From contig VZTJ01000243.1 in the NCBI GenBank assembly GCA_013397795.1, forward strand, positions 665,487 to 729,486: 64,000 nucleotides of DNA, read 5' to 3'. Positions 47,039 to 59,934 of this stretch are shown piece by piece. The position numbers and the translations under genes were made by a program. How positions within the stretch are numbered: the first letter of the stretch is position 1; each line of letters begins with the position of its first letter. The notes beneath the pieces are model-generated. The model searched no databases. It was not told the DNA's origin and saw only the letters and a list, made by a program, of their open reading frames with translations. The stretch comes from Orthonyx spaldingii. Its lineage: Eukaryota; Chordata; Aves; Passeriformes; Orthonychidae.

Positions 47039-50000
47039 CATCCTGTGTCTAGAGCTTGTTGATATTCCTCTGAAAAGTACAAGAGCTCTAGTTTAAGTGA
47101 GCTTGCTGACATTGGATGTGTACCTCCTGGCATGGGAGGAGGAATGATTCCACCGGTGTACTCTTGTGTTTTGTGTGGGCATATTGGCTTTGAATCACTG
47201 AAGCATTGCTTTGTGAAGTAGTAAGGAATTTTTGAGAGGACAAAGTGAAATTTCATGATTGCATATATTAAATTTTAAATATGTAAATAAAAATCTGCCA
47301 TTTTGCTATGTGGAAAATTACCATATATTAGGGAAGAGGGAGGCAAACTAGATTCTTGGCTAAAATTCTGTTAAACTTTCAGTTTTGACCCTATGTAATG
47401 TTTTATTCTTTGGAGTACCAGAAGACTATTACAGCTTAATAACGTGACTTACAGTGTGGAAACTTGTAAATAGCTGAATTGTGCTGTGTGACACCATTCA
47501 ATTCCAAAACTATCAAAAATGTTCTTTTGTTTTATGCATTCAAAATTTCATAGTAGGCTCCGATGTCCATTTTAAAGTGTGCAGTCTTTTACACAGCTTC
47601 AGAATTGTAATGTCCTCATTTATCCTCCCAAATAAAATTTAAAAACAATTTTATGGGCCTGGCCACTCTCCCAGAAATTTTTCAGATGGGAAATATATAT
47701 TGTCTCTTTGTAACTTTTTTACTTTTGCAGGTTACTGTTTAACCACTTAAGGGCAGGCGTTGTAGGTGAAGGTTAATAGCATTGGAAAAATGACCTGAGG
47801 AGCTTCATGCTGCTCCACCATCATCAATTTCATCTCTCAGAGCTCCTTGCATTTCTCAGGAAGAAGTACAGTCTCTGCCTTTGGTCTGCTAGCCTCTCCC
47901 TCCACCCCACCCTCTCAATAATTTGGACTGCAAATACTGAAACAAACCTGCTGAAGCTGGAGGTAGCCGTACTAGCTAGGAGGAGGATTTTGGGTGGTCA
48001 AACATGTTCTGACAAAGTTCCACAAGATAAATTACCCATCACTTAGATGACAATGAATGGTTTGTAACATCAAAGTTTTGGGAGATCAAGTAGCACAAAG
48101 AGAAGACGAATACAAAAAGAAACTGCACTAGAAGAGGTCAGATGTTATGAAAATAGTTTGCTCTGGGCTTTTTGTTTTGTCTTTTTTCTGTATTTCAGAT
48201 AAAATAATGGAATCCTTAATCTACATTCCTCACCTGAGGACACTTCCTAACAAGTCCTGTGCTTGTTTTCCTGTGTGCTTTTTTAATTACCCTGATAGCT
48301 AGTTCTGTTCTAGCAGCAGTGCTGCAGAAGTTTTCGGCTTGTAGATATTATTTCTAACTGACATGATGTTGTAATAAAGTTACAGGAATATCAGCTCCTA
48401 CTTAACCTATATACTATAATGTTTAATGTCTTGTCCATTCAAATAAAGTTATTGAATTCTTGAGTGTTTCTATCTCTTCTCCTTGTGAATGCTCTTTAAA
48501 AGCATTGTTATTATCAGTGCATTTGCACTCTTGGGTTTGTTTCTCATTTTCTTGTTTTTCATTAATTTGGGGGAAAAAAATTGCAGCTCAGTGGCATTAG
48601 TAGGTGCCTTGCATGTAGGCAGAAAATGTGCTTAACAGGTCTTCCCCATGACTATTTATCTTGAGCTTAGTTAGGCCATCAGTGTTCACATACGTGTTGG
48701 AGTTGAACCAAGCCCCTTCAGTTGATATGGTGTGATAGTCAGAAAGTTGCCCTGGATGTATTTCGCCAAGCCTTCACATGTGAAGTCAAATATCTGTAAT
48801 GGAGAGTTTTCCTGAACATGCTGAAAGGAAAACCTTTTCAGGCACTTCTAGACTGTTCAGTTGCATCATTCTCATTGGAACCAGAAGTAATGACACTGGG
48901 TTCTTGTTCTGGGTCTTTAAACCATAGCATTATATCAGATCTATCCTATGCATGTGTGGTTGTAGCTACCAAGTCTCTCATCTTTGTAGTCTGAGAAGGC
49001 ATCTCAGCCTGTGCTGTCTGTGAGCCATGTCCTGCTGCACTGAAATTGCTGGTGCATATAACAGGCTGCTGGTCTGCTTGTCGTCAGGAAAGAAAGGCCA
49101 GCCTGGAAAACACTGTCTTGTTATTGGGACATGTGAATTAGCCTTCTGATGCCCTGCAACTCTCTTTCCATATTCCACATAAGTATTTTTCAAGTTTTTC
49201 TTCCACTTTGTAATTCTGGAGGATCTGAGTTTTACTGGCTGTACCTGTGAACTGAGTGCTCTTAGCATATGTTAGGGTGTTAAATGACTGAAACAAGGAC
49301 TTCCTGCTTCCTGCAGGCCTCTTCCTTGCTCCTAATAGTATTGATTTTTGTTTTGTTTTGTTTTGTCAAGTAGTTTTAGGAACAGTAAAAGGAACAGACA
49401 CATTGTTCCCTTTTGTCACTGTACAGCCTCCCACTTTCTTCTGAGGGTGTGATGAGTGAGGAGCAACAAGACTGGCCTGCTTTCCTAGGATGAGATTCAG
49501 AAAGAGTTGGTATTTTTCTTTAGGTCATGCAAATTTAAATGAAGATAGTGGAGTCAAGGTAAGGTAAAATGTTTTTAACTCCAGAATGCTAAGCTTGAAA
49601 ATGTGTAACTAAGTTTTTGTTTTCTTCATGTATGCAGCAAGTAGAGAAATATATTTCAGATTCTCTCAGAGGTTAAAGGCAGTATTTACTTGTTAGCAAC
49701 ACATAGTTGAACCGATGTTATTTATCCTCTGAAATAAAATTACAAAACTTTTATTTTGCAATATCAAGAAGGTGGGATGAAGATTGAGGGATGCTGTGGA
49801 ACTTGGGAAGACAATATATAGTGGAATATACTTAAATGGGAGGAATATGGCCTGTCTTGGAGTTCAGCCACATCATCTGCTGTCTGATGAAATTCTTTTC
49901 AAATCAATGTCTAACAATAAAGCTGCTGCTTCTAGAGGTTGGTGTCTGCATAAGTGTTTGCTTTTTCCTTGGTGAGAAAGAAGAGTATTGGCCAAGTTGA

Positions 50001-53000
50001 AGTAATGGTAGTCATCCTACCTGAAAGATAACTGAGCCCTCAGATGAATTTGCACATTAATTAGGAGATTTTCAAAAGGGCTGAAGGTGGGGAGACCTAA
50101 ATAGCAAGCACCAGTGCTAACAAGCAAGACTGTTGTTAAATAGTTAATAACAGATGGCTGAACTTCTGATGCAAATGATGAGACAACAAGAGAAGTTCTC
50201 TGCATCCTGACCCAGAGACTCCTCACTACTGCCATGGCAACCAGCACTTTTTACTCTCCGGTTTTAGCAAAGTTTATGAAACTGAAGATAACTTGTTGGT
50301 TTTACGACTTTTAAATAAATTTTAAAAGGCAAAGTAAACCAGCTGGAGAAGGAGAAAAAGTAAACTAAGAGAAAGTGGGTATGAATTCTTAGAGGCCTTG
50401 TGTATTCTAGTTCCTCTAATATCTTTCTAAAAGATGTCTGAAGTACTGTGTGCTTTAAAGTACCTGGCAGTTGTAACATTGATTTAAATGCAAAAGTTTA
50501 TAATCTAAGCAGATCTCTGAATCTTTTTAATTTAACATGAAAATTGCCTCATGCAACTTGAATAGCATTGCAAGGGGAAAAGGGAGCAGGAGGTAGGAAG
50601 CTCTATGATTTGAGCTGGGCATGGTACAGGTGAGGAGGAGCCTGTAGTTGGTGGGGTGGATGTGACTCCTCATCTGACTCGCACGTGAGCTGAGGTGCTG
50701 GCCTTGGGCTGTGTGAGCAGGATGCTGGAAGCACCCCAAGTGCTCTCTTATTTTTATAGCAAGGTTACTCTACGGGTCCTGTACCCACTGTAGTTAAATT
50801 CAAACTAGAAGTGTCAATATGTCTTTTTAGAGTAGGACATCCAAAGGATTGTTGTTATAGACTAAACTTCATGGCACTGAAAGTACTGGAGGGCAGGGTT
50901 TGATTTGGGGAGTCACGAACAAGACCTGTGTGTATAACAATCCAGGTCACTTCTCATAAAGCATAAACAACCTGTTGTAAGTCCGTTTTATCAGTGCTGT
51001 TAAGAACTTGTAGTATCCTCAGCTTTTGCTGTGTTTGTGAGGTACATCTGTGCTTGTGGGTCTTGTACTACAGCAGTGGCTTCTTTACAGAGTGAAGGCA
51101 GTACTTCGTGTAGTTGTGTACCAAGCCTCTATATTCTCAAGCTGTGTTTCCTGACTCTGTTGTATTGCTGTGTTAGATGGATCAAGGACTTCTTCATCCT
51201 CCAGGTCTGTAACTCAGTCATAAGAGAACTTAAGGAGAAGGGAAGCAAATTCATGGGGTTATTGCCTGAAGATTATTATTTGTTATCCGTGATACAAATT
51301 AAGAGTCACACTTGGGTATTGTGTTTTGCTGGGTATTATACAAGTGTGGAACAAAAGACTGTCCTCACCTCGGACCTTATGCAAGTATCAAACGCTAAAT
51401 CAATGCCTTCCAACAGAGGGCTGTGAGGAGACAAAGGGATAATACTGATGGAGACAGATAAACTGTGCTCCCACAGGCTAACAAGCCTTTATCACCGTAA
51501 CGGAGAAGCTGCAAAGCAGAGTCATTTTAATCAAGAGTGTAGGACAACACAGGGTTAGTGATTAAAGTAATCGGAGGCCAGTTTACTGCAGTAGTGAGTG
51601 GGTGACAACAGGAACGCTGGTAAGCCATGGAGGATCTTGAAAGCAAAAAAAAAAAAAGAACAACAAAAAAAGTAATTTTCTTGTTGTGGAAGGTGATGTT
51701 TTAAGAGACAAAAAAGAACAGGAAGATATGGTTTCCTGCTTGGCACTGACCAGACGTATCTTACAAGGCTGGATGGTGGTGAGGCATAATCTTGTCTGTG
51801 CCTTTTTCACACAAATTCCATGAGAAATCCTGTGGGCACTGCTGACTCTGGGCAGGCAGATAAGGCACTGCCATCTGGTAGCTCAGGCCGGGTGGCATTC
51901 ACGTGGGCTGTGCCCGGCCCAGAGGTCCCCACTGGCAGGGCGTGCTTCCAGCTTCATCACAGCCTGGACTGTGAAGAATTTATCTCTGGGGAAAATCTTT
52001 GGATTTCAGACAAGCATTTTTCCATACTCAAGAGGAAAACAAACCCATGCTTAAAGCAATTCTCTAAATGCTGTTTCCTAGGGATTCAGCCCAGCAAGCA
52101 GGGTATAGTGAACACAGTTTGCATGTTTTTCTGGGGATAAAGAGGACAGGTTGCTTGTTGTCTGTATTCCCCTGCCAGATTCTGATCCTTTCAAGATCAG
52201 CCACTAATTCAAATGGTAAGAATAAAATGTTCTGTGCTAAAAATCTCTCAGATGTGTTTTTTATTAGTTCTTGAAGATAAGTGATTGCAAAAAACCAGCT
52301 GTTTACAGTAATAGCCAATGTAATCAGATATTTCTAAACGGGAACTTAAAGTCTTTTTGACTGTACTCTTCTGTGCTTGCTGTTTTGTTATCTCTTACAA
52401 AAAAATCCTCTTCCTCCAACAAAATTATGCATTGTTGTCCCTTGATAATAACAAAATTTATTTTCTTTATTGATTTCTAGTAGAAAATCTCTGTATAATG
52501 TTTTTACTAATGGGAGGGTTGACAAAATAAGTTATAGGTATCAGCCACTTGGATTCTGGAATGTTTGTGAAGGGCTTTTATTTTTTTTACCTGACGCTTA
52601 ACTTGAGCATTCACAATAATTTATTAGATCTATTAAACCTGACAAGTAGGCAAATCCTTAATCTTGCCTGAACTGTGTTAGTAGCTGAAGTGTAGCTTTT
52701 GGCATATCTGAGCTGAATTAATCTTGGAGCAATTTTCCCTGAAAGAAAGTAATTTTGATATTTTCTGATTGAGGTTGCTTTGGATATTTACTTTGGGCAT
52801 TAATACTTTTTCTGCTGGTCTAAAACTCAGCTTTTTTGGTTTTTTTCCCTGCTGTTTACTTTTAATTAAATATATATTTGCAAATTATCAAGAAGGAACT
52901 AAAGTTAGGTTTTATTTGTTTATCTGTCTTTGCTTATGTCAATTGGTTTTGCCCAGATACAAAAGAGGCTGGGAGGGCCTGGAGCTTTGACTGGATAAAA

Positions 53001-56000
53001 ATGGTTATTTTTCATGTGCTGCTCGTGCTCACTATTTTTAGTGTAGTGTTTTGTTTTTCCTAATAATTTATTGCTCTGTCCCTTAGCTCACGGGTCACCT
53101 GATTTCAGAGCACGTGAACAGGTCTTGGATCCTTTACTCTTCTATAAACTGATAGTTTATCTTGAGGAGCAGGATGCTGCTGCTGCTGGTGAGATTGGGT
53201 TGGAAGTGGCCGTGCAGGGGTGAGCCCTGTCCCTTCGGTTCTCTGGAAAGTGTGTTCTAAGAATACTCAGTACAGGGTGTTACAAAACACACGTGCAGCC
53301 AATAAACTCGGAGCCCGGGCCAGGCCGGGTGGGTGACTCGAGGTCAGCGCTGTGCAGGGAGACTTGTGCCTGCTGTCCTCACCGTGCCAGCAGCAGCACA
53401 GGCAGCCCTGAACTCGCCTTTTCCCTTCAAGGGAGAATGGTTTTGAACAGATACATGATGAATACACCACTATTATTCTTGCTCCAGTAGTGTTAATTTT
53501 GGCACTTTGTACGAGTGTCTTGCGTCTCGGGTTGTCATGAGCTTGTTTTGTTCTGTGAGGTGCCCAGTGGCTGGATGTTTCTGGTAGCCTTCAAAGCTGC
53601 AGTGCAAGCCTGGCAGGATGGTTGAATGAAGGGGAGAGGGAAAGCAGACACTTAAATTTTGTAAGCAAACAAGTATGCTGTTTGAAATTTCACTGTTCAA
53701 GTGGGCCCAGTTTTTAAAAAGGTGCTTTCCAAGGTCTGAGGCTTCAGAGTTTCATTAGTCTGATTGGGTTTTTTTTAAAATCTTAAAGTAAATGTGATCT
53801 TTAACAAGATAAATGTCACTCGGATAGATTCTGTCAATTTTTCAAATTGTATGAAAGCAAAGAGAAAGAAAAACTGCATACATCAAGCTATTCAGTTCTT
53901 TCACAGATGAAATATGTCTAGACATGTAAAATGACGATTTTGATGATTTGGATTGAACTAAAAGTTCATTACTGCCCAAGCAGTTGCAGATTTTTAATTC
54001 CTGGCCCATGAGGTCTTTTTAGCCCTGTGGAAAACTGCACAGACTGTCATCCTCTCTAGAATTTAAAAATAAAGCCAATTAACCTTCATTTATCTGGATC
54101 AGGGCCGTTGGCTGACCTAGGTAACAGTGCTGGCATTCATTCATAATTTTATGGGTTTTACAGGTTCCTCTAAGACAACAGGACATTTGAAATTGAATGT
54201 TATCCATCCTTGAGGGAGAGGGGTTGATTTTTGGGTGGGCACAGGGTTTACTGCTGCACTGGTGAGTTGCTGATAGCTCCTATTTTACACTCTTACCAAA
54301 TTTGTAACGTAAGTAACAAAACCATAACTTTTTAAAAATGTGCTACATGTAGATGATTGAAATTCTTGCCCCTGAAGAAATGGCATACTAACCATGCATG
54401 GGAGAGGTCTTAGTTGTTCGTCTGGTTTTTTTTTATTCTTTAATAGAGTAGACTACTTGCCCCAAAAATTGGACTAGGTGGGTTTTTTTCAAAAACATGT
54501 AGACTTCTGCCCATCCATCCCTCAGTCTTCTCTGGTTTATTTTTGTTTGGGGTTTTTTGTAACCACAGTAAAACTGAGAAATTGCAGTATCTATTAAAAA
54601 TAGATACTGATAGGTATCTTTTGAGGAGATTTTCAGCATCCAAGTGCTTTGTCAGTAGTATGGTTTTCAAAAACATCAGTCAGGCCTGTTGGCACCCGAT
54701 CATAATGTGAAGATGAGAGTGAGTATTGTTGAAAGTTTTCTGAGTGTGTGGAAGGCTGAGTGTTTTGGTACTTATAAAACCTCATTTGCCTTGACAATAA
54801 TGTTGTGTTGAAGGCTGAATGCTCAGTGACAGGTTTCCATAATGTGTGATCCCCTAAGTCAACAGGGTACTTTTACCAGGGGCTTTCCCTGACTCTAGCA
54901 GCTGTGGCATGCCTGCTGATTCCACCCAAAAGTGAGTCAGTGCTCTCACACAGCACTTTTCAAATTCTCTCTGGTTTATTTTCCAGCAAGTCCAACTATG
55001 GTCTGAAGCAAAGGGCACAGGATGTAACAGTTCTTTTTCTTGCAATGGTCCTGGGGAAGAAGAACACCAGTTTGTGCCTGGTGGTTGTAAACCAGAGTGG
55101 AACCTGTGCACACACAGAGCATAGCTGGCATCTCCCAGTGACTTTTTTTGTCTTACCATTTCAGTTTTGTCAGGCACTAAATGATTCTTCCAAATTGTTG
55201 GCTCAAAATCCCTGTCAAAGCTGAAGGCTGCTTTATATTTCTCCTCAGAAAATAACTGTTATTTTATCCATATTAATAAGCACAAGAACAGTTGAAAGTA
55301 TATTGCCAAAGTTTCTAAACACAATAAGTATTTAAGGTGATGAGATAAAGCATGAAAAACCCCAAACAGAAATTTTGTTTTGTGTTAATGGGGAAATTTT
55401 AGAAACCAGTATTTTTTGGCCAGGATAACACTACGTCTCTACGAATGCTGAGCCCAAACTTGTGTCTGTTGTGAAGATACACTACAGGGGAATAAACTGA
55501 GTGACACTTCAGCAAAAATCTGGTGAGCAAAAGGTGCAAACATGTAGTCTTTTAAGTAGAGGGCTATCATCTCTGGCAGCTCTCATAGGCACTGAAATAC
55601 CTATTGTAGGATTTTTTAAAGGGTCTGTGTTGTTTTCCAGTAACATCTGAAAGTGATTTATTATCCCAAACTACTGCTTTCCATCTCTAAAACAATCTCT
55701 GTATAAAATAGTACAGAAGTCTGCAAGTAGTTGAATCTTTGTCAGGCTGGATTGTTAAACACATTAAAACTGAAACTTATGTATGTCGTCCTGTATTGTA
55801 TTGTGTTTAGGGCCTGAAATAAAATTTCTGGCACACGCTTTTATTTATGTACTATAAAAAATGCTGTCACAGCTGGAACTTAATGCAGAGCTGCCATCAA
55901 CCTGTTTAATGGGAGGGATGTCTTGGCTTGGGAATTAGACTTCCCCATACTCAATTGCTGCAGCTGTCACTTGGATGATATGCCTTCAGGAAGAGATGAG

Positions 56001-59000
56001 GATTAGCTAAATAGATGTGCTTTTTCATTGTTAATACACATCGGGTTTCATTTGAAAAGAAAGCAGCTATGGAGTCACTGCAGTATGATATTTACAGCTA
56101 ACATGAAGTTGAGTAAGTTGAAAGCCTTCAGTCTGTGTCTTCAGCCATGTAGCTGCTGCTAAGCTCCTTTTTGAGTTAATGAGTAACCCTAATGAAGATG
56201 ATCATCCTTGGCTGGGAAAGCCTTGATGAAAGTCATCAATATCAGTGAGGGAAGTGTGGGAAAAAAATTATAGATAAGTTTTGTATTGGAAAACCTGTGT
56301 TTTAGTGTAAAAATGCTCAGTTATTTGCCAAGAAAACATCTTAGGAAGAAATTCTCACATACTCTGTAAGCTTAAGTGTGCCCTGCTTTCTGTTCTAGGG
56401 TGACACAAGGCTCATTTAGTTCCCCAAACCGAGCACGTTGGGTGGGTTTTGCATGGTGGTGCCAGTGCCTGTGCAGTTAGCCTAGGTCTGAACTCCACAT
56501 TGCCCTTGCTTCCCCTTGGGAACTAGGGTGGGATTTAAAACAGCAACATATTCTCAATATAATTCTGCAAAGTTTCTGTCAGCATATTTACAAGGGTAGT
56601 AAATCACTGTGTTGGTGGTGAGTGAAGGCTAGATAGAAACCTTCTATTCCCTCCCAATTGCAGCCAAGTGTCTATTCTATACTCAGCAGCACACACAGTT
56701 TCTAAAAGAGCTGTTTTCTACTAATTATTTTCTTCTAGAAACAAACAGAAATACTTGACAGAAATTCTTTTGCTTTGTTTGGATTAAAATTTTTTTTGTT
56801 CAGATAGGTGTATTGTGTCATGCAGTTTGTTCTAACACAACATAGCCTAGGCAGAGCATCAGCTAAACAAGGGAAAAATAAAAAAAGGTAGAGATGAATT
56901 AATGGAAATTACTTGGTCTGCTCCTTATAGGCATTTTTGTTTCATTATAGTGTAACTTCAGGTTTTTTGTGTAGTCACATTTAATGTAATCACAACATAG
57001 GAAATTGTAATATAAAGGAAAACAGAAACTGATGTGCTCTTAAGGGCATTAGCTGAGCCAAGTCCTCTTTTGTTTCAGGACCTGTCCAGTTATAGCATGT
57101 TGGTACAAGCAGCACCTTTAGTTTAGGGGTCAGCAAAATGAAAATGTTCTCTTCCCACAACTGGCTTCTATTTAAAATGCTAACCATTGCAGCACTGATA
57201 ATCACAGCTTTACACTGACTTTTCAGCACTTATGTACCCATGTCAGGATAGAGTGGGACACTTGTATTTTACAATATACGTGTTCTCTTGCAGCTTTTGG
57301 TGAATTGACGTTTGAAATAAGCCTCAAAGTTCATGTTTTCAGGTATTGCTTTCCTTCTACTAAATACAGATGTTGAAATCGTAATGATTGACCTACTTTA
57401 CAATTTGTGATTTCATTGTGGAGCAAGAAACAATTCAGCTTATACCATTTGTTCTTATTCCTTTTCTTTGTCCACTTAAGGGAAAACAAAACCAGTTTCC
57501 CTGATCAAAATGCAAATATTAGATCTAGAATCTGGTTTAATGCCAAAAAAGCACATTAAACTGTTGTTGCTTAGATAAAAATAGAAGCTACAGTTGGACG
57601 AAGAGAAGTGACTCAGTAAGCAGTATGGTGATGGCAAAATAGGATGTCAGCCAAAACGCAGGAAGCAAGATGGGAACACCCAGATCAGTTTAACAGTCTG
57701 CTTTTTACACTCCCAGAGAGCAGTGGCTTCTGAGATGACTGCAGGAAACTTCAGCTTTAAATGGATTTTATGTCTGTACTTATTAAGCCGTTTGAACCTG
57801 AATAGTTTGTAGTAAAATGTGAATTGTATTTTTTTTTTCCCCCCAGCCCAGTTTTAAAACCAGTCTCTCTGTTTACAGTAAAGCTGCCTGGAGATTAGCT
57901 CTGGGTGCTGTGAGAGGCGTCCAGCAGGGACGTGCAGTAGATGAGCAGTGCTACACACGCACCCAGGGAATTGCTGCAGCACTGCACTCTGCAGTGCAGC
58001 TCATGGCACTGACTGGTTTTTATTGCTCTGCAACTCTGGAATAACTTCATCAGCTCCCCGTAGCTCTGTCTTGAGTTTTAAAAATCCCCCCCTTACTTAC
58101 AAGACAGTGTGCTTTGGTTTGTTTTTCTGGTTATAAACTGGCGTAAGGACACAGAAGCAGGTGAATTTCTTCCTGTTGTATGTGAAACTCTGTAGGACCA
58201 GAGGTTTTTTCCTATCTTATACTGTTACTTTATTTGAATAGCAGGTATGCATCAGTTCTAATATAAATTCCTATGCTGCCATTTTCTGCCTACAGCTGAA
58301 CTGCTTTGATACCCAGGTAGTGGTTCAGTTTGGTACCCTGGAAAAGGTAGGCAGACAGTAACAATAAGATGAACTACTGTGCTGCTCTTCTCACGTTTTC
58401 ACAAAGACTGCCCCTGAGCTCAAAGATGTTGAGCTATAAGAATGTAAGACAGTTGTCAATGTGTGTCAATCTGTATAGGGTTATTCCTAAATTAAGGTAA
58501 CTAGTTCATTGCATTTGCTTGAGTTTAAGTAACTAATAGCTTGTTTCTTGAAACAAGTAGGCCATCTCATGACTTTAAGTCTTGATAGCTTAAATTATAC
58601 CTAAACTCTTAATATTGCAAAGCTTTTGAAGCGTGTGACTTCAGATATAATTATGGGTTTGTAATATGCAGACACAACATGACTCCTCATTTAGAGAATC
58701 TTGAATTTGGGGGATTCAAGGGCAACTTTCTTTTGAAGTGAAGCACAATGTGGAATTAGTTAACCAAAGCATCTGTAGGTGTTTCTAATTCCAGAAGAGA
58801 AGCTGTTAGTCAAACGTTTACATTGTGTTTCATTTCCTTTGCAGTAGTTTCTTGAATCCCTGCCTTACTCTTAAAATGTGGAAGTACCTTTAACCTATTT
58901 TTTTGGAATAGCGAGATAATAAAACTTATTCAGAGTTGATTGTTTTGAGGGAAGAGCTTTTGCTGTAATTTTTTCAAAGCAGAGCAGTGCCCTTGCTGGG

Positions 59001-59907
59001 AGGTGATGGGTTCTGAACGCTGACAGTGCAGCCACTTTTTCTCCAGTGTACCTGACTCTCCTGCCATGGGACCTTGGACTGAAGTGTCTCCTTAGGGACT
59101 GTCTGTACTGAAAGTACAGAAAATAAGATCCAAGTCCTTAAGCAATGCTTTTAGTCTTTGAAAAAGGAAGGAGAGAGCAGATGTGGGCAACCATGCCACA
59201 GTGCCCACTGGACAGCCTGGATAGGGCGGAAGCAGGGCTTGCATCAGCTGGGAATCCCAACAGCCCACATCATGCATTCCTTATTTTGTTAAGTGTTTTG
59301 CTTACTGGGTTTCAACTTTCTAAGAAGTGAAATAGGAATGTGATTACTTTAAATCACTGGGCTTCAAAATCCATTATGGGTGCCTAAAGATTTTCCAGGA
59401 AAGGTCTGGACTGTTATAGAGCATATTCAAAGGCAATTATTAGTTGTTTCATGGATTCTCAAAGGAAGTAGCCCTCAATCAGTGAGGGTCAGGATTAAAG
59501 GATACTTCCAGTTCAACTAAATTGTCTTTCTTTGAGGAAAGTCTCTTTGCAAAAATGAGCTCTTTTTTCTGAGGACAAGCTTGGTAGACAGTTGTGGTAA
59601 GCAGTGCAGGATGAGAGATTCTAGGACAATAAAATAAGCAATAAAATATGGACTAAGAGAGTTTAGTGAAGTCCAAGCAGTTTTATCATGGCTTGGCCAT
59701 GATGGGAGGGTAGCACAGGGCAGGAGAGGCTCTGTGGGGCCATTTATTGCCTCGCTGTCCCCAGGCAGGACAGGGCAGCAGCTTCCAAATGTGTCTGCTG
59801 GTGGCACCTGGAACACAATGGGTTACATGATACCAAATGTCTTTGTTTCCTGGCCTAAGCCTAGAAAACAGATTAAATGCTCTTCTAAAACATGTATTTC
59901 AGGAAAA

Positions 59908-59934
59908 CATTTTCTGTAATGATTACAGAAAATG
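59908..59934. repeat. 27-base palindrome (13-1-13)
   Basis: The arms CATTTTCTGTAAT (59908-59920) and ATTACAGAAAATG (59922-59934) are perfect reverse complements around one central G. The centre reads TAATGATTA, two facing homeodomain cores one base apart. Confidence 0.85.

Noticed and set aside
50228..50242. X-box-like ACTGCCATGGCAACC in ATOSA intron 1
   Set aside because: Only one half-site is good and there is no promoter context, unlike the site at 33021.
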